Of a stretch of 8,652 nt of DNA, positions 1 through 7,009 are shown one piece after another. Below the pieces are notes generated by a model, which searched no databases, was not told where the DNA came from, and was given only the letters and a program-made list of their open reading frames with translations. Every line of letters starts with the position of its first letter. Position 1 is the first letter of the stretch. The translations under genes and the position numbers were made by a program. Source of the DNA: Lachnospiraceae bacterium UBA2868 (GTDB lineage Bacteria; Bacillota_A; Clostridia; Lachnospirales; Lachnospiraceae); NCBI GenBank assembly GCA_002350465.1, contig DEEW01000046.1, positions 2,231-10,882 of the forward strand. The letters run 5' to 3'.

Positions 1-27
1 GTGCTCTACCAACTGAGCTAAGCGCGC
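1..27 (-). tRNA. 5' part of a tRNA gene, truncated by the window edge
   Basis: Read on the minus strand, the first 27 tRNA nucleotides are visible. They comprise a 7-nt acceptor strand (GCGCGCT), T8-A9, the D-stem GCTC paired with GAGC, and a D-loop AGTTGGTA with the conserved A14, G18-G19 and A21. Then come A26 and the first base of the anticodon stem. The anticodon and 3' half lie outside the window, so the amino acid cannot be assigned. The D-arm sequence is shared by several Firmicute tRNAs (Lys, Phe, Val and Thr types). The gene is divergent from tatD and has a matching promoter just upstream. Confidence 0.88.
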
Positions 28-34
28 ATCCGAT

Positions 35-63
35 TTGTAACGCAAGTGCTATTATATTATAAT
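35..63 (+). promoter_or_regulatory. Sigma-A type promoter for tatD-ksgA
   Basis: TTGTAA (35-40), a 17-bp spacer and a perfect TATAAT (58-63) face tatD. The predicted start near 70 gives a leader of about 67 nt before the ATG at 137. Its -10 box is one base from the -10 box of the divergent tRNA promoter (51-56), so the two promoters probably cannot be occupied at once. The leader also contains a weak A/T hairpin (81-87 pairing with 92-98, loop TAGG) of unknown meaning. Confidence 0.55.
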
Positions 64-79
64 GTTTTTTGAATTGCAA
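51..79 (-). promoter_or_regulatory. Sigma-A type promoter for the tRNA gene
   Basis: On the minus strand there is TTGCAA (74-79) as a -35 box, a 17-bp spacer, and a perfect TATAAT -10 box (51-56). Transcription would start near 44, leaving a leader of about 17 nt before the tRNA 5' end at 27. That is a usual distance for a tRNA matured by RNase P. The -35 matches the consensus at four of six positions. Confidence 0.6.
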
Positions 80-136
80 GGATTTTTTAGGAAAAATCGG
101 CACAATGATAATATTTGACCAGGACCGGAGATATAC

Positions 137-901
137 ATGATCTACGAAACACATACACATTTTGATGACAAGGCGTTTGACGATGACAGGGAAGATGCCA
201 TAAGAGGAGCCCTGGCAGCGGGCGTGGGCAGATTTGTTAACATCGGTGCGTCAATGGATTCGAGCCGGGCGAGCGTGGAACTTGCTCATAAATACCCTGA
301 GTTTCTGGCGGCGGTTGGGGTTCATCCGGAAGAGTGCAAAGATCTTACGGAAGATGATATGGCACAGCTTAAAGAATATACGGAAGATGATAATGTAGTG
401 GCAATAGGCGAAATAGGACTTGATTATTACTGGGATGAGCCGGAGCGCGACATACAGAAGAAATGGTTTGCAAGACAGATAAATCTTGCCCTTGAGACAA
501 GGCTTCCGATCATTGTGCATTCAAGAGAGGCAGCAAAGGATACATATGATATTATAAAGGCCGAAAATGCAGAAAAGGTCGGGGGCATTATACATTGCTT
601 TTCATACAGTGTTGAGGTTGCAAGGCAGTTTTTGGATGCGGGGTTCTATATCGGAGTCGGAGGAGTTGTTACCTTTAAAAACGGCAGAAAACTGAAGGAA
701 GTAGTTGAGTACACCCCTCTTGAGCGTATAATGACCGAAACGGATTCACCCTATATGGCACCGGTTCCGAACAGGGGTAAGAGGAACACATCGGAGTATC
801 TTCCGTATATAATCAGGGAAATTGCGGATATCAAAGGGATATCCGTACAGGAGGTCGAAGAAGTCACATACAATAATGCGGTGAGGTTATTCGGAAAATA
901 A
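137..901 (+). CDS. tatD: TatD family metal-dependent hydrolase (DNase)
   Basis: This is a 254-aa cytoplasmic TatD-family protein, the usual full length. It has a TIM-barrel amidohydrolase-type fold and two-metal chemistry. Family members act as 3'-5' exonucleases or DNases on single-stranded DNA or RNA, with proposed roles in DNA repair. The metal ligands are all visible: H6 and H8 in THTH, E92 in GEIGLDYY (91-98), H128 in VHSR, H153 in IHCF and D203 in ETDSPYMAP. GVHP (61-64) is also typical. The ATG at 137 is preceded by GGAG (127-130) at 6 nt. The stop codon TAA overlaps the ksgA ATG by one base, so the two genes are co-transcribed and probably translationally coupled. In many Firmicutes tatD sits next to metG, rnmV and ksgA. 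Here neither metG nor rnmV is adjacent. The family call is firm; the physiological substrate is not known. Confidence 0.95.
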   Translation: MIYETHTHFDDKAFDDDREDAIRGALAAGVGRFVNIGASMDSSRASVELAHKYPEFLAAVGVHPEECKDLTEDDMAQLKEYTEDDNVVAIGEIGLDYYWDEPERDIQKKWFARQINLALETRLPIIVHSREAAKDTYDIIKAENAEKVGGIIHCFSYSVEVARQFLDAGFYIGVGGVVTFKNGRKLKEVVEYTPLERIMTETDSPYMAPVPNRGKRNTSEYLPYIIREIADIKGISVQEVEEVTYNNAVRLFGK

Positions 902-1758
902 TGGCAGATCTTGGAAGCGCAAAAAGCACGGCAAGTATTATAAATAAATACGGTTTTTCATTCCAAAAAAGATTCGGGCAGAACTTCCTGATAGACGAGC
1001 ATGTCCTTGATAAGATAGTTGATGCGGCTCTTATCGGGAAGGGGGACGGTGTCATTGAGATAGGTCCGGGAATCGGGACTATGACACAGCGACTGTGCGA
1101 AGCTGCATCAAAAGTAGTCGCAATAGAGATAGATAAGGAGCTCATACCCATACTAAGCGAAACCATGTCCGGATATGACAACGTTAAGATCATAAATGCG
1201 GATGTGATGAAAACAGATCTTGATAAGCTGATAAGAGACGAGTTTTCGGGAATGAGTGTCAAAGTTGTTGCCAATCTTCCATATTATATTACCACGCCCA
1301 TTGTGATGAGCCTTCTAGAAAATCATCTGCCTGTTGAGAGCATTACGATAATGGTACAAAAGGAAGTGGCCCAGAGAATGCAGGCAGGTCCCGGAACAAA
1401 GGATTACGGAGCACTGTCTCTGGCTGTTCAGTATTATGCCGATACATACATTGCGGCAAATGTTCCGCCGAACTGTTTTATGCCCCGGCCCAAAGTCGGA
1501 TCCGGTGTTATCAGATTGACTGTTCGCAAGGAGGCCGAGGTTGAAGTTGCAGATGAAAAACTCATGTTTTCTCTTATTCGTGCCGCATTTAACCAAAGGA
1601 GAAAGACCCTTGTAAACGCTGTCACCAATTTTCCCGGTCTTGACTATACAAAAGAAGATATTGAAAAAGCCCTTGCAGGGCTTGGTATTTCAGAAAAGAT
1701 AAGAGGGGAAGCCCTTAGTTTGCAGCAGTTTGCCGATCTTTCCAATATTTTGACATAG
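901..1758 (+). CDS. rsmA: 16S rRNA (adenine(1518)-N6/adenine(1519)-N6)-dimethyltransferase
   Basis: RsmA (KsgA) transfers four methyl groups from S-adenosylmethionine to two adjacent adenosines in the helix 45 loop of 16S rRNA, late in small-subunit assembly. Its absence gives kasugamycin resistance. The protein has 285 aa, normal for the family. Visible motifs are FGQNFLID (25-32), the SAM-binding motif EIGPGIG (53-59), the acidic end of strand 2 in AIEID (74-78), the NAD motif (99-101), and the catalytic NLPYYI (125-130). PRPKVGSGVIRL (195-206) and FNQRRKTL (230-237) are also family signatures. The ATG at 901 shares its A with the tatD stop codon. Only a weak GAGG (883-886) lies upstream, at 14 nt, so translation probably depends on ribosomes finishing tatD. 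No terminator follows, and the last codons carry the -35 box of the next gene's promoter. Confidence 0.97.
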   Translation: MADLGSAKSTASIINKYGFSFQKRFGQNFLIDEHVLDKIVDAALIGKGDGVIEIGPGIGTMTQRLCEAASKVVAIEIDKELIPILSETMSGYDNVKIINADVMKTDLDKLIRDEFSGMSVKVVANLPYYITTPIVMSLLENHLPVESITIMVQKEVAQRMQAGPGTKDYGALSLAVQYYADTYIAANVPPNCFMPRPKVGSGVIRLTVRKEAEVEVADEKLMFSLIRAAFNQRRKTLVNAVTNFPGLDYTKEDIEKALAGLGISEKIRGEALSLQQFADLSNILT

Positions 1759-1778
1759 TACAATGACTATGATAAAAT
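1750..1778 (+). promoter_or_regulatory. Near-consensus extended -10 promoter for the TPR/AAA-like gene and glgB
   Basis: A perfect TTGACA (1750-1755) is followed by a 17-bp spacer and TAAAAT (1773-1778). TGA (1770-1772) directly before it forms an extended -10 element. The -35 box spans the last ksgA codons and abuts its TAG stop (1756-1758). Transcription would start near 1785, giving a leader of about 36 nt. This is the strongest sigma-A match in the window and makes the downstream pair independent of tatD-ksgA, while readthrough from ksgA remains possible. Confidence 0.75.
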
Positions 1779-1789
1779 AGCGAAATAAT

Positions 1790-1823
1790 GGGCATATGTT
1801 GTGCCTAAGGAGTTTTTGTTTTG
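1790..1823 (+). promoter_or_regulatory. Leader hairpin, strong SD and TTG start codon
   Basis: GGCATA (1791-1796) can pair with TGTGCC (1800-1805), with one G-T wobble and a 3-nt loop. A further G-T pair closes 1790 with 1806. The hairpin ends directly before AAGGAG (1807-1812). The spacing from AAGGAG to the TTG start (1821-1823) is 8 nt, which decides the start of the 1066-aa protein. There is no ATG in frame nearby. The hairpin sits at the predicted 5' end of the transcript and could affect mRNA stability or ribosome access. That role is an inference. Confidence 0.5.
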
Positions 1824-4800
1824 GATAAATACGAATATCAGGTCTGTGCCGACCAGATAAAATCATTGATCAAAGAGCATCGTTTCCAGGAAGCGATGGA
1901 CATAGCAGATACGATCGATTGGAGAAGAGTTAAGAGCTTCTCTATGTTGTGTACGGTCAGCGAGATTTATAAAGTCACAAAGCACTACTCGGAAGCCAGA
2001 GACATACTTCTTCTGGCTTATGAAAGATACCCCGACAGGGCAAATGTTGTCTATGCCCTTTGCGAGCTTGCCATTAAGCTTGATGAGATTCCCGATGCGA
2101 TCGACTACTACAGGGAATACGTTCACCTAAAACCCCACGACACAAACAGATATGTTCTGCTTTATAAGATTTATGATGCTCAGGATGTGCCCCTTGAAGA
2201 GAAGATTTCTCTTCTGGAAGAGTTCAAAAGGGCGGAATATACGGAAAAATGGGCTTATGAACTTGCGCTTTTGTATCATAAGGACGGGCAGGAAACAAAA
2301 TGCGTTGAAACCTGTGATGAACTTGCGCTTTGGTTCGGGGACGGTCCGTATGTCAGGAAAGCTCTCGAATTAAAGATGCAGCATTCTCCGCTTACAAAAG
2401 AGCAGCAGCAAAAATATGACGGAGTATACGATGCTCCGAAGATTCCTACAGGTGAAACAGAAGAGACTGTTCATATATACGAGACACAGTCGATGCCTAT
2501 ATATGCAAAAGGTGCGAGCCCTTATGAAACCGCACCTATGGATGGCAGTACGGGGTCAATACTTTCAAATGCAAGTAATAATCTGCAGGGAAACGGAAAT
2601 CCTATGCCTGCACAGACTGCTCAGCCCGTACAGCCTGTACAGACGCCTGTACAGCCTGCACACAGTGATTTTACGCAGACATCGGATATTCAGATCGCTC
2701 CGTACAGTAATGACAAGTACTCCACAATGAACCTTCAGGAAGAACTGGCCAGAAATATGGAAGAGTTCTACGCCAAGGAGCAAAATGTCATTCCTACTCC
2801 CTATTACGGAGTGACTTCACAGCTATATGATCAATCACAGGAACAGTTCATGCAGCAGCTCAATCAGGCAGGGCCCGCTTACCAGCAGCCCGCATATGAA
2901 CAGCAGCCTGCATATGAGCAACCCGCTTACCAACAGCCTGTATATGAGCAGCCTGTATATGAGCAACCTGTCTATCAGCAGCCCGTATACGAACAGCAGC
3001 CGCAGCCTATAGAACAACCTCAGGAACCGCAAATTCAGGAATCACAGCCCCAGCAGTCGCAACCTCAGCAGTTACAACCTCAGCAGTTACAACCTCAGCC
3101 GGCTCAACAGATACAGCAGCCGCAACCGGTTCAGCAGATTCAGCAGCCCCAGCAGCCGCAGGAGACAGTCAATCCGGAGGACGAGCAGGTTCCCGGCCAG
3201 ATCGATCTCAGCGATTTTATGAGAGACTGGGAGGAGAAAAAGAAAAGCGGGGAAGAGCAGCGCAAACAGCAGATACTTAATAAGACAAAGGAACAGACTC
3301 AGGATATAATGGCACAGCTTGCCGGAGTTATCCCGGGTATTGAAAATGCCGTAAATACAGAACCGGAGCCGGCTAAGTCGCCTGAGCAGACACAGGCGGA
3401 CAATCAGGGCGGTAAAGTTAAGGAAGAGGAAAACAGAGTTACCGAAGAGGTTATCAAGGATGACAAGAAAGGTGTTGTAACGAGAACAACAATACCTTCT
3501 CCCGTATTTGAAAGGGAAAATGTCAAGAGAACAGAGTCGGGAGCAAGGATCAACGGTCCCGCAACCACTTCAATTACTGAAGCGATCCCCGATATTTTGC
3601 CGGATGCAAACATACCCCTTTCAGGGGATGTACTTCCTTCGGGCAGAAAGCTTACGCTTGCCGAAGAATACGGTGGAAACATTGCTCAGATCAGAAAAGA
3701 GGATGTCGAACTTGTAAAGCGCATGACAGGAGAACTCCCGGAGACGGAAGAGAAGATTCCGGAGCCGGAAGCAAGCGAGCCGGAACCGGAGGATTACGGG
3801 GAAACCGAAGAGATTGAAGAAGTTGAGCAGCCTGATCTTCCGGAAGACGAGGTCGTGGAAGAGGTTGTACAAGAACCGATACGCGAACCGGAACATGAAC
3901 AGATGCCTGAGGCTTCAGAACCTGCTAAGCCGCTGATAGAAGAGGTTCCGGAAGAGAAAGCGGAAGAACAGATCAAAGAGAAGGAACCTGAACCTGCGAA
4001 AAATGAAGCTTCGGTTATACGCCACGGACTGACTGCGCCTATTCAGTATCCGTATAATGTGGATGATCTTGGTGAGGTTGAGGAGCTTGAGACAATAGAC
4101 CAGCCCGATGAAGTTGATGATATGCTCAAGACCCGTCCTATACCTCAAGAAGAGATCGAGGCCAGAATGCGCTATGAAGCCGGGATCGAAGAGGAGTACT
4201 CGGCAGAAGAGGAAGCGCCTAAGAGGGCTAATCATCCTTCATGGATGAAGCTTGAAGAAAACGTAACAAGCCGTCGTGAGTTTGATGATACCGAAATGGC
4301 TATTTTCGGAAGATTCGAAGGAATAGAATCTCTTAAAGCCCAGATCGTGGATGTTATGGATGATATGAAAATGGAAGCATCCCACGGTAATGTAATTGTT
4401 ATGGGCTCTGAAAACTTTGGAAGAAAAGGACTTGCGATCGATATAGTAAAAGCGATCCAGACAATGGATTCAACATTCTCTGGTAAGGTAGCCAAGATTT
4501 CCGGAGAGGCCCTTAACAAGAAGAACATTCCGATGACGCTTCAAAAACTGCGTAACGGAGCGCTTATAGTTGAGAATGCAGGCGGTCTTACTCCCATTAC
4601 TGTAAATGCCATTACAGAATCATTACAGAATGAAGTTGACTACATTCTTGTTGTATTTGAAGGCGAGAAGGAAACTCTTGAGCCGCTCCTTAACGGATGT
4701 GTCGAGACAAAGTCGGTTTTCGACGCAAGAATAGTAATAGATGATTTTTCCAATTCGGATCTTGTTGCTTATGCAAAGGGTTATGCAAGAGAGCTTGAGT

Positions 4801-5021
4801 ACAGCATAGATGATATGGGAACGCTTGCTCTTTACAACAAGATCGGTGATATGCAGACAATAGATCACGTAGTCACGGTAGATGAAGTCATCGAGATAGT
4901 GGATAATGCCATACATCATGTTGATCGCAAGAATATGGCGCATTTTATGGACTTCCTCCTTGCGAAGAGATATGACGATGATGACTACATTATTCTGAGA
5001 GAGAAGGATTTTCTGAACTAA
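1821..5021 (+). CDS. Large TPR-like protein with long repeat-rich linker and C-terminal degenerate AAA+-like domain
   Basis: I do not recognise a named gene. The 1066-aa product has no signal peptide or membrane segment and is probably cytoplasmic. Residues 1-190 are helical with TPR-like spacing (clearest at 41-74 and 75-108, with further helix pairs to about 180). Residues 200-450 are low-complexity: eight Tyr-x-Gln-Pro units at 354-394, then Gln/Pro repeats to 447. A charged helix lies near 466-500, and 637-730 is very rich in Glu and Pro. Residues 822-1066 form a folded domain that resembles CbbX/SpoVK-type AAA+ modules. However, the P-loop position reads GSENFGRK (862-869), the Walker B position ALIVEN (914-919), and the arginine-finger region SVFDARIVIDDFS lacks the expected Arg. 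ATP hydrolysis is therefore doubtful. TPR plus AAA+ recalls EccA-like proteins, but the linker and decay differ. TTG start with AAGGAG at 8 nt. glgB follows after 27 bp, which suggests a shared operon. Function unknown; a scaffold or adaptor is an inference. Confidence 0.85.
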   Translation: MDKYEYQVCADQIKSLIKEHRFQEAMDIADTIDWRRVKSFSMLCTVSEIYKVTKHYSEARDILLLAYERYPDRANVVYALCELAIKLDEIPDAIDYYREYVHLKPHDTNRYVLLYKIYDAQDVPLEEKISLLEEFKRAEYTEKWAYELALLYHKDGQETKCVETCDELALWFGDGPYVRKALELKMQHSPLTKEQQQKYDGVYDAPKIPTGETEETVHIYETQSMPIYAKGASPYETAPMDGSTGSILSNASNNLQGNGNPMPAQTAQPVQPVQTPVQPAHSDFTQTSDIQIAPYSNDKYSTMNLQEELARNMEEFYAKEQNVIPTPYYGVTSQLYDQSQEQFMQQLNQAGPAYQQPAYEQQPAYEQPAYQQPVYEQPVYEQPVYQQPVYEQQPQPIEQPQEPQIQESQPQQSQPQQLQPQQLQPQPAQQIQQPQPVQQIQQPQQPQETVNPEDEQVPGQIDLSDFMRDWEEKKKSGEEQRKQQILNKTKEQTQDIMAQLAGVIPGIENAVNTEPEPAKSPEQTQADNQGGKVKEEENRVTEEVIKDDKKGVVTRTTIPSPVFERENVKRTESGARINGPATTSITEAIPDILPDANIPLSGDVLPSGRKLTLAEEYGGNIAQIRKEDVELVKRMTGELPETEEKIPEPEASEPEPEDYGETEEIEEVEQPDLPEDEVVEEVVQEPIREPEHEQMPEASEPAKPLIEEVPEEKAEEQIKEKEPEPAKNEASVIRHGLTAPIQYPYNVDDLGEVEELETIDQPDEVDDMLKTRPIPQEEIEARMRYEAGIEEEYSAEEEAPKRANHPSWMKLEENVTSRREFDDTEMAIFGRFEGIESLKAQIVDVMDDMKMEASHGNVIVMGSENFGRKGLAIDIVKAIQTMDSTFSGKVAKISGEALNKKNIPMTLQKLRNGALIVENAGGLTPITVNAITESLQNEVDYILVVFEGEKETLEPLLNGCVETKSVFDARIVIDDFSNSDLVAYAKGYARELEYSIDDMGTLALYNKIGDMQTIDHVVTVDEVIEIVDNAIHHVDRKNMAHFMDFLLAKRYDDDDYIILREKDFLN
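2880..3002 (+). repeat. In-frame tandem repeats encoding Tyr-(Glu/Gln)-Gln-Pro-(Ala/Val) units
   Basis: There are eight consecutive units of five or six codons (residues 354-394 of the large protein), each beginning with Tyr: YQQPA, YEQQPA, YEQPA, YQQPV, YEQPV, YEQPV, YQQPV, YEQQP. At the DNA level the 15-bp period is imperfect, with mixed CAG/CAA and TAT/TAC codons. The spacing suggests expansion by slippage followed by divergence, or selection for the amino-acid pattern. The repeat lies in the disordered linker. Confidence 0.9.
3045..3161 (+). repeat. Gln/Pro-rich codon repeat with an exact 15-bp tandem core
   Basis: This stretch encodes residues 409-447, almost only Gln and Pro with a few Leu, Ile, Ala, Ser and Val. 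Its core at 3060-3098 is a perfect tandem repeat of CAACCTCAGCAGTTA: two full copies and nine bases of a third. The identical copies point to recent slippage, so the copy number may vary between strains. It stays in frame with the large CDS. Confidence 0.88.
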
Positions 5022-5048
5022 ATATATAACAGATCAAGGGGGTTTGAA

Positions 5049-6962
5049 ATGGCGGAATCCAAGAAGATCAGTCCGTTTGTTTCGGATATTGACATGTACT
5101 ATTTCGGTACAGGTACTCATTATGATATCTACAAGAAACTTGGTGCGCATCCGTGCACAAAGGGCGGTAAGAAGGGTGTATATTTTGCCGTATGGGCACC
5201 GAATGCAAAGGAAGTTCATCTGATCTCGGATTATAACGGATGGAACGAAGACGAGTACCGGATGAGCCGGCTGGAGCCTGCGGGAATATATGAGACTTTT
5301 ATTCCGGGAATGGGCATCGATTGTCTGTACAAATTTCTGATTACCACAAGCAAGGGAGAAAAACTGTACAAGGCCGATCCGTTTGCCAACAAAGCGGAGC
5401 TTCGCCCGGGAACGGCCAGCGTTACAACAGACATATCCAAGATACGCTGGAGTGACTCGGCATGGATGAAAAAAAGAGCCGAGGCAAATCTTTTCGAATC
5501 ACCTATTGCTATTTATGAATGTCATATCGGATCATGGATGAGACATCCGGGTCGTGAAGATGAAGGATTCTACAACTATCGTGAGTTTGCCGACAGGATG
5601 ACGGAATACCTTCTTGATATGCATTATACTCATATCGAGCTTATCGGCATTGCGGAGCATCCCTTCGACGGATCATGGGGATATCAGGTTACCGGGTATT
5701 ATGCACCTACTACCAGATACGGATCGTGTGAAGACTTCGCATATATGGTCAATAAATTCCACAAGAACAACATTGGTGTGATACTTGACTGGGTTCCCGC
5801 ACATTTTCCGAGAGATGCACACGGGCTGGCTGATTTTGACGGGCAGGCGTTGTTTGAGTATGCGGACCCGAGAAAAGGTGAGCATCCGGATTGGGGAACC
5901 AAGATATTTGACTACGGAAAATCAGAGGTCAAGAATTTCCTCATCGCAAATGCAATATTCTGGCTGAAGGAATACCATATCGACGGACTACGTGTTGATG
6001 CGGTTGCATCCATGCTTTATCTTGATTACGGCAAGAAGGACGGGCAGTGGATACCGAACAAGTATGGCGGAAATTACAATCTTGAAGCGATAGAGTTTTT
6101 CAAGCATCTGAATTCATATGTAAAGGGTGTTTTCCCCGGCGTTATGATGATAGCGGAAGAGTCGACTGCATGGCCGAAGGTTACAGATATTCCGGAAAAC
6201 GACGGTCTCGGATTTACTTTCAAGTGGAACATGGGATGGATGCATGACTTCTGTGATTACATGAAACTGGATCCCATATTCAGGAGAGATAACCATTATA
6301 AGATGACTTTTGCCATGAGTTATAATCATGCGGAAAAGTACATCCTTGTACTATCACATGATGAGGTAGTACATCTTAAGTGTTCGATGTTGAACAAGAT
6401 GCCGGGATTCTATGTTGATAAATTTGCGAATCTCCGCGTAGGTTATACATATATGCTGGGACATTCCGGTAAGAAGCTTTTGTTCATGGGTCAGGAATTC
6501 GCACAGGATTCGGAGTGGAGCGAAGAAAGGGAGCTCGACTGGCCTCTTCTTGAAGACAATCTTCATTCGGGAATGCAAAGCTATGTCCGTGAGCTCTTAA
6601 AGCTTTATAACGAGTATCCCTGTCTGTATGAGCTTGATCATGAAGAGGGTGGATTTTCATGGATCAATGCGGATGATACTTACAAGAGTATATATTCCTT
6701 CGTCCGTTATGACAGATCCCGGAAAAAGAGCCTGCTGTTCGTTCTGAATTTTACACCTATAGAAAGAGGCGATTACAGGGTGGGAGTTCCGAAAAGCGGA
6801 AAGTACAAGCTTCTGCTGTCATCGGATGATAAGTGCTTTGGAGGCAATTCCGAACCTTCGAAGAAAAAGGTATTTACGGCTGATAAGGTCAGCTGGGACG
6901 GCAGGGATTATTCGATTGCATATCCGCTTCCTGCATACGGTGCGGCAATCTTTGAGTTTTAA
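5049..6962 (+). CDS. glgB: 1,4-alpha-glucan (glycogen) branching enzyme, GH13
   Basis: GlgB cuts alpha-1,4 glucan chains and rejoins the fragment through an alpha-1,6 link, making branch points in glycogen in the cytoplasm. The 637 aa match the short bacterial form with a single N-terminal CBM48 domain (about 20-130: LGAHP, FAVWAPNA, DYNGWN). The GH13 barrel follows and then a C-terminal beta domain (about 535-637). The catalytic regions are intact: DWVPAHF (247-253), GLRVDAVASM (313-322) with nucleophile D317, IAEEST (368-373) with the acid/base E370, and LSHDEV (435-440) with D438. QVTGYYAPTTRYG (213-225) is also typical. After HDEVVH the sequence reads LKCSMLNKMPG where many GlgB proteins have GKxS, a lineage variant. 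The start ATG has AAGGGGG (5036-5042) at 6 nt. It is the last gene of its operon, before a strong terminator. No other glycogen gene is in the window. Confidence 0.97.
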   Translation: MAESKKISPFVSDIDMYYFGTGTHYDIYKKLGAHPCTKGGKKGVYFAVWAPNAKEVHLISDYNGWNEDEYRMSRLEPAGIYETFIPGMGIDCLYKFLITTSKGEKLYKADPFANKAELRPGTASVTTDISKIRWSDSAWMKKRAEANLFESPIAIYECHIGSWMRHPGREDEGFYNYREFADRMTEYLLDMHYTHIELIGIAEHPFDGSWGYQVTGYYAPTTRYGSCEDFAYMVNKFHKNNIGVILDWVPAHFPRDAHGLADFDGQALFEYADPRKGEHPDWGTKIFDYGKSEVKNFLIANAIFWLKEYHIDGLRVDAVASMLYLDYGKKDGQWIPNKYGGNYNLEAIEFFKHLNSYVKGVFPGVMMIAEESTAWPKVTDIPENDGLGFTFKWNMGWMHDFCDYMKLDPIFRRDNHYKMTFAMSYNHAEKYILVLSHDEVVHLKCSMLNKMPGFYVDKFANLRVGYTYMLGHSGKKLLFMGQEFAQDSEWSEERELDWPLLEDNLHSGMQSYVRELLKLYNEYPCLYELDHEEGGFSWINADDTYKSIYSFVRYDRSRKKSLLFVLNFTPIERGDYRVGVPKSGKYKLLLSSDDKCFGGNSEPSKKKVFTADKVSWDGRDYSIAYPLPAYGAAIFEF

Positions 6963-6980
6963 TGTATAATACTGCATATG

Positions 6981-7009
6981 AGACCTCTTCAAGCGTGAAG
7001 AGGTCTTTT
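6981..7009 (+). terminator. Rho-independent terminator after glgB
   Basis: A perfect 11-bp stem (6981-6991 with 6996-7006: AGACCTCTTCA / TGAAGAGGTCT) closes the 4-nt loop AGCG and runs into TTTT (7007-7009 plus the stem T). It lies 18 bp after the glgB stop. The T-tract is short, but the stem is strong. There is no T-tract on the opposite strand, so it acts in the glgB direction and separates glgB from ftsK. Confidence 0.88.

Noticed and set aside
81..98. A/T hairpin as terminator or riboswitch in the tatD leader
   Set aside because: The stem is only seven mostly A-T pairs without a T-tract, and the leader is too short for a known riboswitch class.
864..1274. 136-codon open frame on the minus strand
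   Set aside because: It lies opposite ksgA, whose protein motifs are complete. The translation has no recognisable motif or supported ribosome binding site.
2835..3032. Leu/Arg-rich minus-strand open frame opposite the Tyr/Gln repeats
   Set aside because: Its Leu-Leu-Ile pattern is only the complement of the CAG/TAT codon repeats.
2880..3161. CRISPR-like short repeats
   Set aside because: The period is 15 bp without unique spacers, and the units are in-frame codons of a long CDS.
5049..6962. GlgB sequence LKCSMLNKMPG after HDEVVH as an inactivating change
   Set aside because: All four GH13 catalytic regions are intact, so this is more likely a lineage variant.
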